Assembly: GCF_013055795.1 (NCBI RefSeq)
Contig: NZ_JABETO010000004.1
Coordinates: 257,226 to 321,225, forward strand
Direction of reading: 5' to 3'
DNA: 64,000 bases
DNA from: Streptomyces sp. I05A-00742
GTDB taxonomy: Bacteria > Actinomycetota > Actinomycetes > Streptomycetales > Streptomycetaceae
In this document: positions 17,699 to 26,160 of the stretch, in pieces
Position numbering within the stretch: position 1 is the first letter of the stretch
Layout: each line of letters begins with the position of its first letter
Notes under the pieces: generated by a model
Database searches by the model: none
What the model was told of the DNA's origin: nothing
The model's input: only the letters and a program-made list of their open reading frames with translations
Translations under genes and position numbers: made by a program

Positions 17699-18517
17699 TC
17701 AGCGGTCCAGGGGCAACTGATCGCCGGTGGCGCCGACTTCCAGACGCGTGTAGTCGGGGTGGTCCAGGCGATGGTGGATGTAGATCTGGTCGGCCCACGG
17801 TGGGTCGAAGGGCGTGAACGCCCGCAGACCCAGGACCCGGCCGATGGGCCGGCCGGGATGGGCCGCGTTGAAATCGGCGAGGGCCGCGGCTTCGCCGATC
17901 TGCTCGATGGTGCCCGGCAGATCGTCGAGATAGCAGGTGACCCTCGGCAGCAGGTGCTCGTGCGCCGGGCCGTGGAAGAGGCCCAGGGCGGTCGTCGTCG
18001 AGGAGCAGTAGTCCAGATCGAGGCAGACGAAGCCGACCGGATGATCGCGCAGCTCGTCCGCGTGGGTGACGAGGTAGTCGGGCAGCGTTTCGGCGAGGTC
18101 GCCGATCACCAGCTCGGCCGTGCCCAGGCGGGCACGCAACCGGTCGTGGTCCATGGTGTAGAAACCAGGGCCGAACAGGTAGGGCAGGTCCCGGGGATCC
18201 TTGGCGGCGGGCATGCCCGCACCGCTGTCGAAGCCGACCACCCGCACCGCCACACCCGTGGCGGCGGCGTAGTACCGGGCGTGCTCGGCAAGGGCCAGCA
18301 GCCCGTTGCCCCCGGCCACCCCGAACTCCACCACCGTGACACCTGGGCGCCCCAGCCGCGCGGCCAGCTCGGTGGCCCGGCGAACGCCATAGGCGTAGTG
18401 CGGCCGCTCGACCAGGCCGAACCGGTACGCCGCAGCGGAGCCGACACCGGGCAGCCGCCGTAACAGCCGGTTGCGGACAGCTTGCCGAGTACCGGACTTC
18501 GACCAGTCCCACACCAT
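17699..18517 (-). CDS. Class I SAM-dependent methyltransferase-like protein
   Basis: The product has 272 residues from the ATG at 18517. Motif I is seen as VVEFGVAGGNGLLALAEHA, followed by the acidic VVGFDSGAGMP and by GFVCLDLDYCSSTTTALGLF. These features fit a small-molecule methyltransferase of the TylF/macrocin type in overall layout, though substrate and exact family are not recognisable. The frame stays open upstream to 18742 with an arginine-rich, low-complexity extension that I do not trust. It stands alone, 350 bases outside the left boundary of the tRNA-Pro island. Confidence 0.72.
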   Translation of the reverse strand: MVWDWSKSGTRQAVRNRLLRRLPGVGSAAAYRFGLVERPHYAYGVRRATELAARLGRPGVTVVEFGVAGGNGLLALAEHARYYAAATGVAVRVVGFDSGAGMPAAKDPRDLPYLFGPGFYTMDHDRLRARLGTAELVIGDLAETLPDYLVTHADELRDHPVGFVCLDLDYCSSTTTALGLFHGPAHEHLLPRVTCYLDDLPGTIEQIGEAAALADFNAAHPGRPIGRVLGLRAFTPFDPPWADQIYIHHRLDHPDYTRLEVGATGDQLPLDR

Positions 18518-18815
18518 GTCCGACAGCCCACCGGTGGGCCGACGACCGAACGGATGCCCCTTTTGAGCGGTCGTACGTGACCCCTTGCGCACCACGCCAC
18601 CCCTCCCCGAGGTCGCACCACGATCAGCGGCAGCCTTCCCACGTGTCACCCCACCCAACCGGCCGCCGAGCCGGGCCTGTGGCATCGATGGCCATGCCCG
18701 GCCCCCGGCATGCGCGCGTTCACCGGTAGGAACTGCGCCCACAAGTCGTCACCACGCCCCGAGTACGTGCTCCCGCATGCAGGGACCGCGACCGCAAGCC
18801 GGCACAACATCGGAA

Positions 18816-18846
18816 AGGCCGTTCCCTCATTACGAGGAAACGGCCT
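18816..18846. terminator. Hairpin just outside the left island boundary
   Basis: AGGCCGTTCCCTC pairs with GAGGAAACGGCCT (one mismatch) over a 5-nt loop. The following CCTCTGACCTGCG also occurs beside the intact tRNA-Pro (41617-41629). It may be the original terminator of the tRNA-Pro gene, left here when the 3' end was displaced. Confidence 0.55.
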
Positions 18847-18866
18847 CTGACCTGCGAAAATCGCTG

Positions 18867-18914
18867 GTCGGGACGGCGGGATTCGAACCCACGACCCCTT
18901 GACCCCCAGTCAAG
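18867..18914 (-). repeat. Left attachment-site copy: displaced 3' end of tRNA-Pro
   Basis: These 48 bases match 41662-41709 with one mismatch (position 18883, C in place of T). On the minus strand they are the 3' part of tRNA-Pro(GGG) from the anticodon stem through the T arm and acceptor end. The 5' half of a tRNA is absent, so this is not a working tRNA. It is what is expected when an element recombines into the 3' end of a tRNA gene and brings its own replacement end. Confidence 0.85.
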
Positions 18915-18975
18915 CAGGGGCCTGCCACATCATCCATATCCGGGACAAATCGCCGTCATATTTCGCGCGGTAGCG

Positions 18976-19040
18976 TCATGGTTGTCCGTTCGGGTGCACG
19001 ACGTGTGTCCCCAAGTGGTCCCCAAGGCCCTTCCCCCGTT
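18976..19040 (-). pseudogene. Possible stub of an integrase C-terminus
   Basis: The minus strand spells KGLGDHLGTHVVHPNGQP then stop, about 60 bases inside the left attachment copy; an in-frame stop lies just upstream. Many Streptomyces tRNA-specific integrases end in a GDHLGTH-like tail right beside their attachment site. Only the tail is left, so this is a weak call. The rest of 18915-19199 has nothing else I can name. Confidence 0.35.
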
Positions 19041-19199
19041 ACTCACTCTCCTGCGCTCAGGGCTTTGTCAGCCGACCACAACGTAACGCCACCGCGTCCC
19101 GCGCGGCGACCGGTGACCGATGACCGGTGACGGGGGCTCTTGCCGCAGTACCACCGCAGGCCCCCTCCCCCATAACCGGCCGATCCGGGGGAAGGAACC

Positions 19200-20180
19200 A
19201 TGCAAGGCGCATGGGGCCTGTTATTAGCGCCAGCACTGCAGCACACTCATCTCGTGTCACATCCATCCCTCGCAGCCCTCGATGACCTCCTCCGCAACCT
19301 GCCCGTCGGGCCGGCACGCCAGCGGCAGCTCGGCATGGTGCGCCAGGAGCTGGCCGTCGCCCTCGAGCAGCACCTCCTGCCCTGCAGTGCCCGAAGGGAC
19401 CTGCCGCAGCTCCTCGACGAGGCGGTCACACGGCAGTACATCCGGGTGGCGAAGACCGGCGCATTGCGCAGTCGCCTGGTGAACGGTGAGAAACCGCCGA
19501 CTTCGGAGCCGACGAACGCCGCCCGGCTGGCCTGCCTAGAGATCATCCGCCGGATGGCGGGACTACCGGTCATCGCCATGGAAACCGCCGGACCTGTCGC
19601 ATTGAAGTCCGTTCCCGGGAGCGAGCGACTCAAATCCCTGCGACGCCGGCTGCGACGCGACCTGTCGAGAGTTCGGTCACCCGGTCATGCCAGGTTCATA
19701 GCGGTACTGGCCGTGATGCTCGACACCCGGGCCAGAGCCGGGGAGTTGGTGGCCCAGCGCATCGACCACCTCTCAGGGGACGGTCGAAGCATCGACGTCC
19801 TCCGCCGCCCCCAGCACGGCACGGACGCCCCGCCAGTTCGTGAAACCCTCCCCTTGTCCCCCCTCAGCCGCGATGCCTTCGACCGCTGGCTGCCCGTCCG
19901 CGCGGAACTGACCGAAACCCTCGAGGGCAAAGCCAATGCGCTGTGGGTCTCGCTCGCCCACAACCACGCCGGAACACTGCGCGACGACGGCTCGTCCACC
20001 CGGCGGCGCCAGGGCATGCCCCTGCAGCAGCGCGGTCTGATCCGCAGCTACAACAGCGGCCGCCACCGCTACGAGCTCACGGACCTCCTGCCCCCAAACC
20101 TCGAACAACTGCGTCGCGCCCTCGAACGGGAGGCATCAGCCGACGGAGCCCGGCTCGGGGCCGATGCCGCACCTCGGTGA
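19200..20180 (+). CDS. Divergent tyrosine recombinase-like protein
   Basis: The product has 326 residues. The central part resembles the start of a tyrosine recombinase catalytic domain: FIAVLAVMLDTRARAGELVAQRIDHL corresponds to the box I arginine region, then VLRRPQ, then LPLSPLSRDAFDRWLPVR. I cannot find the usual HxxR box II or the catalytic Tyr; the C-terminal part (QQRGLIRSYNSGRHRYEL) is different. It may be inactive as a recombinase or a diverged member. ATG at 19200 follows GGAAGG at good spacing. Its place just inside the left attachment site fits a former island recombinase. Confidence 0.55.
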   Translation: MQGAWGLLLAPALQHTHLVSHPSLAALDDLLRNLPVGPARQRQLGMVRQELAVALEQHLLPCSARRDLPQLLDEAVTRQYIRVAKTGALRSRLVNGEKPPTSEPTNAARLACLEIIRRMAGLPVIAMETAGPVALKSVPGSERLKSLRRRLRRDLSRVRSPGHARFIAVLAVMLDTRARAGELVAQRIDHLSGDGRSIDVLRRPQHGTDAPPVRETLPLSPLSRDAFDRWLPVRAELTETLEGKANALWVSLAHNHAGTLRDDGSSTRRRQGMPLQQRGLIRSYNSGRHRYELTDLLPPNLEQLRRALEREASADGARLGADAAPR

Positions 20181-20221
20181 CACCCCGCCGACGGCCTGCG
20201 CTTCGTCGTCCCCACCAGAGC

Positions 20222-20345
20222 ATGAACACCGGTCCTTCGCCCAAGTACTACGGCTGCAAACGCGGCGTGACCAAGACCCGGCGCGACAAGCTCACCGCCG
20301 ACGAGCTCGCCGCCCTCGCGAAGCTGGGCTTGGACTGGCCTTGTC
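20222..20345 (+). pseudogene. Helicase-associated-domain protein remnant
   Basis: Starting at the ATG at 20222, the frame reads MNTGPSPKYYGCKRG...RDKLTADELAALAKLGLDWP. The LTADELAALAKLGLDW segment matches the repeat unit of helicase-associated (HA) domains found at the C-terminus of many Streptomyces helicases. Sequence sense is lost right after. The remaining 150 bases to 20495 hold nothing recognisable. Confidence 0.45.
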
Positions 20346-20495
20346 GTCGGCTGCGGCCTGGAACGGCGGGCGGCCTCCATCGGCAGGTACCCGGCCCATC
20401 ATCTGGCCCGGGCTCCGCTCGGCTGCCGTGTCCGCACTCGGCTCCGGGCGGAGCTCTGCCCGGGCGCGGCACCCGATGCCTGCGCGTGGAGGTGG

Positions 20496-21113
20496 CTACG
20501 GCTTGGGCACACCCGCAAACGGGTTGGTGATCTGGGCGTGTCCGTCGAAGAGGAAGAGCGGGTCAAAGGCCGCTGTCGTGCCGGCACCGAAGGCGTTGGT
20601 GAAGGCAGCTGCTCCCGGCGCGGCGAGCTTGAGAGGGATGTTCTTGGTGTCCACGGTGGTTGGGGTGAAGGAAACGAGGTCGAGCGCGACCGGGTAGTGG
20701 AAGAAGTCGACGTTCGTGGCGGCTGCGCCGTCCTGGGCGACGTCCGCGCTGGTGGAGCCTTCACCGAGCTTGATGTGGATGTTGAGGTTGGTCACATCGA
20801 GACGGTGCTCGGAGTCGGCGAAGCGCATGCCTCCCTGGAAGGGGCCCCCGCCACTGGAGAGGTCGGAAGCCAGGGTGCCGGAGCCAGGCAGCGTAACGCA
20901 GTTGCCCGTGCGCGTGGCGGGGGCGATGGCTTCGAGCGTCACGTTCTGGGCTGCCAGGGTGTGTTCCGCGTTGGGCGACAGGCAGAAGGTGCCGCTACCG
21001 CTGATGGGGAGGTCGGCGCCGATGGCGCCTGCCTGAACAGCGATGATGCCAAGGGCTGTCGCGGTGAGGAGAGCGAGGACGACGGTGCGCTTCTTGGAAG
21101 TGAAGGCCTTCAT
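20496..21113 (-). CDS. Secreted protein, unknown function
   Basis: The product has 205 residues with a Sec signal peptide (MKAFTSKKR, hydrophobic core, likely cleavage after VQAGA near residue 29). The mature chain is rich in small residues, Thr and Asn, with strand-like repeats (LDVTNLNIHIKLGEG; NVDFFHYPVALDLVSF), and ends in PFAGVPKP. Two cysteines (TFCLSP, GNCVTLP) could pair. It looks like an all-beta extracellular or spore-surface protein. It lies in the same direction as, and 128 bases downstream of, the SDR gene. Confidence 0.75.
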   Translation of the reverse strand: MKAFTSKKRTVVLALLTATALGIIAVQAGAIGADLPISGSGTFCLSPNAEHTLAAQNVTLEAIAPATRTGNCVTLPGSGTLASDLSSGGGPFQGGMRFADSEHRLDVTNLNIHIKLGEGSTSADVAQDGAAATNVDFFHYPVALDLVSFTPTTVDTKNIPLKLAAPGAAAFTNAFGAGTTAAFDPLFLFDGHAQITNPFAGVPKP

Positions 21114-21241
21114 GTCCAGTTAACGACTGCGTCCCGGGGCTGGACCTGCGGTATTGGTCATGATCACTCGTACGCGTCACCGGCCCCGGGAGCGGAGTCC
21201 GGGCGGTCGCCCGTCGGCTTGGCAGGATGGTTGTGCGGTGT

Positions 21242-22213
21242 CTACGGGATGCACAGACGGACGTTGCGTGCGAGGGCTTCGAGGGCTGCTTCTCGGGTGA
21301 GTCGGGAAGGCAGCAGGCGGTCCAAGTGGCTGGGGAGTGCCGGCTGCTCGGGGGGTTGGAAGCCGAGTTGGGCGATGCGGGCCATGCCGTGGCTGCGGCG
21401 GTGGGTGGCGCCGGGCGGGGCAAGGAGCGGCCGGGTGGGGCGGCCGGTTTCGGCGAGGTAGTCGAGGCAGGCGCGTTCCATGTCGGCGGCCGTCAGCCGG
21501 GCCTGGCCGGCGGTGACCCAGTGGAGGGCAGCCGCGGTGGTGTCGCCACGGAGCAGGGCGTCGGTCAGGGCCGTGAGGTAGTCGGTCAGCATTTCGATGG
21601 GCAGGACGTCGCACCAGTGGTCAGGGTTGACGGGCAGTCCTTCGGCACGGTCCTGCAGCAGGGCGGTGAGCAGGGCGTGGGGGAACTGGTGGCGGGGTGG
21701 GGTGGTGGCGTTGCGGGCGGCGAACAGGAGGGCGGGGCGGACGATGGCGACGGGCTGGGTGCAGTGGGCGGCGAGTTCTTCGGCGCGGCGTTTCGAGGTG
21801 CTGTAGGCGCGCATGGAGCGGGCGGCCAGGTCCTCGCCGGGAGTCTGGAACGCTGCTGCGGCGGAGGAGAGCAGCAGGACGGGTACGCCTGTCTCTTCGG
21901 CCAGGCGCAGGATGCGGCGGGTGCCCTCGGCGTTGATGGTGTCAAAGGCGGTGAGGTCGGGCGGAGCCATGGCCGTGAGGCCTGCGCAGTGCACGATCAC
22001 GTCGATTTTCGCTGCCAGTTCTCGGCGCCGGCTGGTGCTCATGCCCAGGTCTTCGGCGGTGAGGTCGCCTTCCACGCACGCGACCGGGGCATCGGGCCGT
22101 CGATGGCGGACGAGTGCGGTGATGTGGTGGCGTGCGGCGAGGGCGGGCAGGAGGCTCGTCCCGATCACTCCTGTGGATCCGGTGAGCAGGACGGTGGGAC
22201 GGGACGGGAGCAT
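21242..22213 (-). CDS. Extended SDR, thioester-reductase/epimerase-like
   Basis: The product has 323 residues. The NAD(P) motif TGSTGVIG is at residues 11-18, and the catalytic Tyr137/Lys141 pair sits in YSTSK, preceded by the Ser-rich LLLSSAAAA. The layout follows the NAD-binding-4/thioester reductase-like group of extended SDRs, which reduce acyl thioesters or modify sugar and polyketide intermediates. Beside an acyltransferase, an ACP and a ketosynthase, an acyl-thioester or acyl-derived substrate is likely, but that is inference. Three tandem hairpin repeats separate it from the upstream acyltransferase gene. Confidence 0.82.
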   Translation of the reverse strand: MLPSRPTVLLTGSTGVIGTSLLPALAARHHITALVRHRRPDAPVACVEGDLTAEDLGMSTSRRRELAAKIDVIVHCAGLTAMAPPDLTAFDTINAEGTRRILRLAEETGVPVLLLSSAAAAFQTPGEDLAARSMRAYSTSKRRAEELAAHCTQPVAIVRPALLFAARNATTPPRHQFPHALLTALLQDRAEGLPVNPDHWCDVLPIEMLTDYLTALTDALLRGDTTAAALHWVTAGQARLTAADMERACLDYLAETGRPTRPLLAPPGATHRRSHGMARIAQLGFQPPEQPALPSHLDRLLPSRLTREAALEALARNVRLCIP

Positions 22214-22236
22214 GCGGGCACCTCGGGTCGTGACTT

Positions 22237-22311
22237 TGTGGCGGCCTCTGCCGCCCGGCGGTGTGGCGGCCTCTGCCGCCCGGCGGTGTGGCGGCCTCTG
22301 CCGCCCGGCGG
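22237..22311. repeat. Three tandem 25-bp repeats, each a hairpin
   Basis: The unit TGTGGCGGCCTCTGCCGCC plus CGGCGG is repeated three times exactly (22237-22261, 22262-22286, 22287-22311). Each unit holds a GGCGG/CCGCC stem around CCTCTG. It fills the 108-base gap between the acyltransferase stop and the SDR start. It could act as an attenuator or a processing/stability element. Confidence 0.85.
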
Positions 22312-22321
22312 TCTGTGCGTG

Positions 22322-23671
22322 TCAGGGGCAGGTGGCGGCGGCCAGTTCAGCTACGGCGCGTTGCCACAGGTGGGGCAGGTCGCGCACGTGCTGGTGTTGC
22401 TCCTGCGCGGTGACGCAGAGGGTGGCGCCGCTGTGGAGGAAGAGCAGGACGCTGGAGAACAGGTGCCCGGCAGGCAGCGCGGGCATGGCGATGCCGGCGG
22501 TGACCGGTGAGCCGTTGAAGGCCATGGGTCTGGGGGCGCTGAGGAGGGTGGCGCCGGCGAGCGAGTCACCGGGGGTGAGGGAGGCTGCGATGTGTTGCCA
22601 CAGCAGGTGGTGCGGCATGCGGTCCAGAAGCCTGCGGGTGCGCTCCCGGGGCCAGGCGGTCGTTCGTTGGACGACGAGGGCCAGCCGGTGCGCGGGCTTG
22701 GGTTCGTCGACGGGCAGGAGCATGCGTGTGTATCCCAGGCGGTTGCCACGGTCCTGGCGCTCATGGCGCAGGCGCACGCTGAAGGGGACGCGTACAGGGG
22801 CCGGCTGGTCACGTTCGGTGGGAGGCAGCCAGGCGCGCAGGGCTCCGGCCAAGGCGGCGAGGTAGACCTCGTTGAGGGAGGCGCCCGTGGTGCGGCCGAT
22901 GGCGCGCATCGCGCCCAGGGGGGCATCTGCTGTTGCCAGCAGGCGGTTGCCGGTGGGGGCGGGCGCACTGGCCCCCTGGGCTGCGGCGTCGCCAGCTCCG
23001 CTGAGCGGGACAGGCGCGCGGGGGTCGAGCAGGCGCTTGATGGTGTGGGCGGTCGCCACGCCGTCCTGGGCAGCGTGGTGGACGCGGTAGGCCAGCAGGA
23101 ACTCGCCGTCACGTTCGGTATCGCCGAGCCACAGGCCCCAGCGTGGTTGGTTCTCCCGGACGGGCTGGTTGGCGAGCATCTGCGCCCAGCGTGGCAGATC
23201 GGTGGACTGGTCAAGGATGTGGACGTGGCGGCCGGCGTCGAAGGCGCTGTCCGGGTGCCAGGCTTCCGCGCCGACCGGTCCATCCAGGCACTCCGCCAGT
23301 GCGGGCAGTTGAGGCAGTCGGGCATTGACGAGGGTGACGATCTGGGCGGCGGTGGGCTTCGGTCCTCTCAGCCGCAGCGTGAGGCCCACGACGAAGCCGT
23401 CATCGGGATACCGCCGCGACCATTCGAGCATCGCGCGGTCCTGGTGGGCAGGAAACTCTGCGCCCGCGGAGTCGGTATTCGCCCTCTGTGTCGTGGCCAC
23501 GTCGGCGTCGGCGGGTGTGGGTCCCGGACCGGCGTCGCCGCTCCGGGCATGATCTTGCCGGTCTGCAGGCTGGGCCGGCGGCCCGGCCGTTGTTGCGGGT
23601 CCCTCGGGGTGATGACTGTCAGGGCCTGACGCCTGTGTTCCGCCTGATCCGATGCTGGTTGGCGCGCTCAC
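22322..23671 (-). CDS. Wax ester synthase/DGAT-like acyltransferase
   Basis: The product has 449 residues from the GTG at 23671, which follows GGAG at good spacing. The first 75 residues are a Ser/Pro/Ala-rich tail. The condensation-domain-type active site HHxxxDG is at 198-204 (HHAAQDG). The C-terminal half matches the WS/DGAT layout (GNRLGYTRMLLPVD; the FNGSPVTAG and FSSVLLFLHSG segments). The family joins acyl-CoA or acyl-ACP to alcohols or amines. It is divergent from the ACP gene across a 286-base gap, and probably uses that ACP's product. Confidence 0.85.
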   Translation of the reverse strand: MSAPTSIGSGGTQASGPDSHHPEGPATTAGPPAQPADRQDHARSGDAGPGPTPADADVATTQRANTDSAGAEFPAHQDRAMLEWSRRYPDDGFVVGLTLRLRGPKPTAAQIVTLVNARLPQLPALAECLDGPVGAEAWHPDSAFDAGRHVHILDQSTDLPRWAQMLANQPVRENQPRWGLWLGDTERDGEFLLAYRVHHAAQDGVATAHTIKRLLDPRAPVPLSGAGDAAAQGASAPAPTGNRLLATADAPLGAMRAIGRTTGASLNEVYLAALAGALRAWLPPTERDQPAPVRVPFSVRLRHERQDRGNRLGYTRMLLPVDEPKPAHRLALVVQRTTAWPRERTRRLLDRMPHHLLWQHIAASLTPGDSLAGATLLSAPRPMAFNGSPVTAGIAMPALPAGHLFSSVLLFLHSGATLCVTAQEQHQHVRDLPHLWQRAVAELAAATCP

Positions 23672-23957
23672 ACATACTCCGATCGCGAACGTGTACTCAA
23701 GGGGCCGGCCGTGACACCGAGGGAACGACCGCAGATGGGCCTTGGATGCGCCCGGATCGACGGCGGCCGGTGAGGCAGACGCGAGAGCGTGGGCGCTTCG
23801 GGGCGGCTCGGGGAGCCGTGACAGCTGCGCCAAAGGACTTCTTCAGGACGAATGCGCCTCACCGCGGTCGGGGCCCTGCGGCTCCGTGCCTTTCGCGCGT
23901 GGTGTCCGTTGGACCACTCGGCACCACTCGTTCAGTCCGGCGATGGAGACACTCCTC

Positions 23958-24185
23958 ATGTTCGACAAGCTCGTCGCAATGTTGTTCGAGATCGGCATCG
24001 ACACCTCGCACGTCACCGCACAGACCACCTTCCGCCAGCTGGAGATGGACTCGCTGTCCCTGACCGAGCTGGCCGTCATCGCAGCCGAAGGGGGCGGTGC
24101 CGGCGCCGACGGCATGACCCTCGACACCACCCTGGACGAGGCCGCGCAGCAACTCGCGCACGCCGCCCGGCCGCAGCAGGCGTAG
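23958..24185 (+). CDS. Acyl carrier protein
   Basis: A 75-residue protein with the phosphopantetheine site LEMDSLSLTEL (Ser32) after helix 1 and a TTFRQL lead-in, typical of discrete ACPs of type II systems. GGAG lies nine bases before the ATG at 23958; an in-frame ATG at 23943 would add five residues. It is followed at once by a small frame and the ketosynthase gene, so it probably carries the acyl chain built by that ketosynthase. Confidence 0.92.
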   Translation: MFDKLVAMLFEIGIDTSHVTAQTTFRQLEMDSLSLTELAVIAAEGGGAGADGMTLDTTLDEAAQQLAHAARPQQA

Positions 24186-24188
24186 ACC

Positions 24189-24467
24189 ATGACACCGCGC
24201 ACCTTTGCGACCGCCCCCAGGCCGTTCACCGCTCGCCCAGGTCCGGGCGCAGGGGCCCGGACCGCGCGACATCACCAGTGTCAGGTGCTCTTCCACCCTC
24301 TCTCGCGGGCCGTCTCCGCAACCCCCCGTGGACCCGCGTACGCCGCGGGCACCGGGTTCAGCGCGATGCTGTTGCCGGCCGGCAGCCATGACCGGTCGGC
24401 GGGGACACCCCTGTCGCCCCTGGCCACCTGGCAGCAGGCGAAGGGGGTGTGCGATGAACATGCCTGA
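24189..24467 (+). CDS. Small hypothetical protein between ACP and ketosynthase
   Basis: A 92-codon frame starts three bases after the ACP stop and overlaps the ketosynthase start by 14 bases. Such tight packing is operon-like, but I see no ribosome binding site beyond the end of the ACP gene and no recognisable motif. The sequence is Pro/Ala/Arg-rich and could be chance. Without it, the gap between ACP and ketosynthase is 268 bases. Confidence 0.35.
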   Translation: MTPRTFATAPRPFTARPGPGAGARTARHHQCQVLFHPLSRAVSATPRGPAYAAGTGFSAMLLPAGSHDRSAGTPLSPLATWQQAKGVCDEHA

Positions 24468-25677
24468 GATCGCCGTTACAGGACTGGGAATGCTCACTCC
24501 CGCCGGCATCGGCGCGGAAGCCACCTGGACAGGGGTCCTGGACGGTAAGTCGACGGCCGCCACCAGCGACCGGCTAGCCGGTCTGCCCGTCGAATTCTGC
24601 TGCTCCCTGCCCCCCTTCGACCCCGCCGACACGCTCGGCCGCCGTACCGCGCACCGCCTGGACCGCTCCAGCCAGCTCGCCGTCATCGCCGCCCAAGAAG
24701 CCCTGCGCGACGCAGGCCTCGACCCCGCCACCTGGGACGGTGCCCGTGTAGGGGTCGTTATCGGCTGCGGAGTGGGTGCTTCACACACCTGGGAGACTCA
24801 GGGCAGGCGGTTACAGGAGTTCGGGCCCCGTCGGGTCTCACCGCTGCTGCTGCCGATGATCGGTCCCAGCACCCCCGCGGGCGAGGTCGCCCTCGCGTAC
24901 GGCGCCCAGGGGCCGAGCCTGACCACCGGGACCGCCTGCGCCTCCGGCGCGACAGCGATCGTGATCGCGCGCGACCTGCTCACTTCCCGGCAGTGCGATG
25001 TCGTCATCGCGGGCGGCACCGAAGCGTGCAACACGCCCCTGATCGTGACCGGTCTCGCCCAACTCGGCGCCCTCTCCGGCCGCTGCGACGATCCCGCATC
25101 CGCATCACGTCCCTTCGATGCGGCACGTGACGGATTCGTCCTCGGCGAAGCCGCCGCGGTTCTCATCCTCGAACGCGCCGAGGACTCGATCGCCCGTCGG
25201 CATCGTCCCCGAGCCCTGCTCGCCGGCTGCGGATCCTCTACCGACGCCTACCACCCCACCACACCCCACCCCGAAGGGCGCGGTATCGAAACGGCCATGC
25301 GCACCGCTCTGACTGACGCGGGGCTCCACGCAAGCGACATCGGCTACGTCAACGCGCACGGCACCTCGACCCGCCTCAACGACACCGTCGAAGCCCACAC
25401 CCTGCACAACGTGCTGCCCCACGGCCCGTACGTGACGTCCACCAAAGGCGTACTCGGGCACTCCCTCGGCGCCACCGGCGCCGTCGAAGCCGCCCTTACC
25501 GTCCTGAGTATCCGGCACGCACTCATCCCGCCCACCGCCAACCTCGAAACCCCGGACCAGGACATCGAACTCAACCTCATCACCAGAACCGCGGTGAAGC
25601 AGCGCGTGAGCGCGGCCCTCAGCAACTCCTTCGGGTTCGGCGGTCACAACGTCGTCCTCGCCTTCCATAGCCCGTGA
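24454..25677 (+). CDS. Beta-ketoacyl-ACP synthase II-like ketosynthase
   Basis: A 407-residue FabF-type condensing enzyme. The active-site triad is intact: Cys162 in TACASGA, His302 in NAHGTST, and His336 in TKGVLGHSLGA with Lys331. The start IAVTGLGMLTPAG and the end SNSFGFGGHN are standard. It extends an acyl-ACP with malonyl-ACP. It lies downstream of the ACP and is the only elongating enzyme in the set; no ketoreductase or chain-length factor is nearby. It is probably a specialised paralogue rather than the essential FabF, given its place in an island. Confidence 0.93.
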   Translation: MNMPEIAVTGLGMLTPAGIGAEATWTGVLDGKSTAATSDRLAGLPVEFCCSLPPFDPADTLGRRTAHRLDRSSQLAVIAAQEALRDAGLDPATWDGARVGVVIGCGVGASHTWETQGRRLQEFGPRRVSPLLLPMIGPSTPAGEVALAYGAQGPSLTTGTACASGATAIVIARDLLTSRQCDVVIAGGTEACNTPLIVTGLAQLGALSGRCDDPASASRPFDAARDGFVLGEAAAVLILERAEDSIARRHRPRALLAGCGSSTDAYHPTTPHPEGRGIETAMRTALTDAGLHASDIGYVNAHGTSTRLNDTVEAHTLHNVLPHGPYVTSTKGVLGHSLGATGAVEAALTVLSIRHALIPPTANLETPDQDIELNLITRTAVKQRVSAALSNSFGFGGHNVVLAFHSP

Positions 25678-25722
25678 GCTTGGTCGTTTGACGCCCGGCT
25701 TCGGACAGGCGGGGCCCGGTGG

Positions 25723-25986
25723 TCAGTCGTTCGGGTGTTCCCGGGACGACGGAACGGCTCTCGCGTGATCCTGAACTCCACTATGAGGGAAGGAGTTGAC
25801 GCGACAGCCGCAGCGATGAGTGTGTTCGAGCGAGCCGCTGCCGTGGACCCCGATATCGGTCACGTCACGGCTGAACCCCGCCTCCAAGGGGACGGACTCG
25901 GGGTCCACCCGTAAGAAAACCAGGAGCGCGTCCGCGGCCGACAGGACCCTCACACTGCGTGAGCAGCCCCACAAACCGCAAGCCAT
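25723..25986 (-). pseudogene. Remnant resembling a DUF5655 C-terminal domain (minus strand)
   Basis: The minus strand reads LSAADALLVFLRVDPESVPL...GFSRDVTDIGVHGSGSLEHT. This follows the order of the usual C-terminal motif of DUF5655 proteins (a 'LKVDP...GFTRDVRxIGHxGTGDLEV' pattern, recalled from memory). It has no N-terminal domain and degenerates at both ends, so it is a relic. Confidence 0.4.
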
Positions 25987-25999
25987 CGACTATCCGCAC

Positions 26000-26160
26000 A
26001 TGAATCCGCGAGAGGTCGACCGCGACGCCGGCTTCACCCGCGACCCGACCTGACCGGGGTAGGCCACGACGGCACCAGCTCCGTGGAAGTGCGCCTGCGC
26101 ACGGGGAGAGACGAGACCTGGCGCGCACCGAGGAACCGTTCCAGCCCGACTACTCGGCTG
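26000..26160 (+). pseudogene. Second DUF5655-like remnant, opposite strand
   Basis: The plus strand reads REVDRDAGFTRDPT, a stop, then GVGHDGTSSVEVRLRTGRDE. This is the same motif order as the minus-strand remnant next to it. The two relics diverge from each other and neither is functional. The rest of 26161-26571 contains no gene I can support. Confidence 0.35.

Noticed and set aside
18518..18742. 75-residue N-terminal extension of the methyltransferase
   Set aside because: Arg/Gly-rich low-complexity sequence unlike the family; the ATG at 18517 gives a sensible start.
18867..18945. A second functional tRNA-Pro
   Set aside because: Only the 3' part matches; the sequence beyond 18914 cannot form the 5' acceptor strand, D arm or 5' anticodon stem.
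22237..22311. CRISPR array
   Set aside because: The repeats are directly adjacent without spacers, and there are no cas genes.
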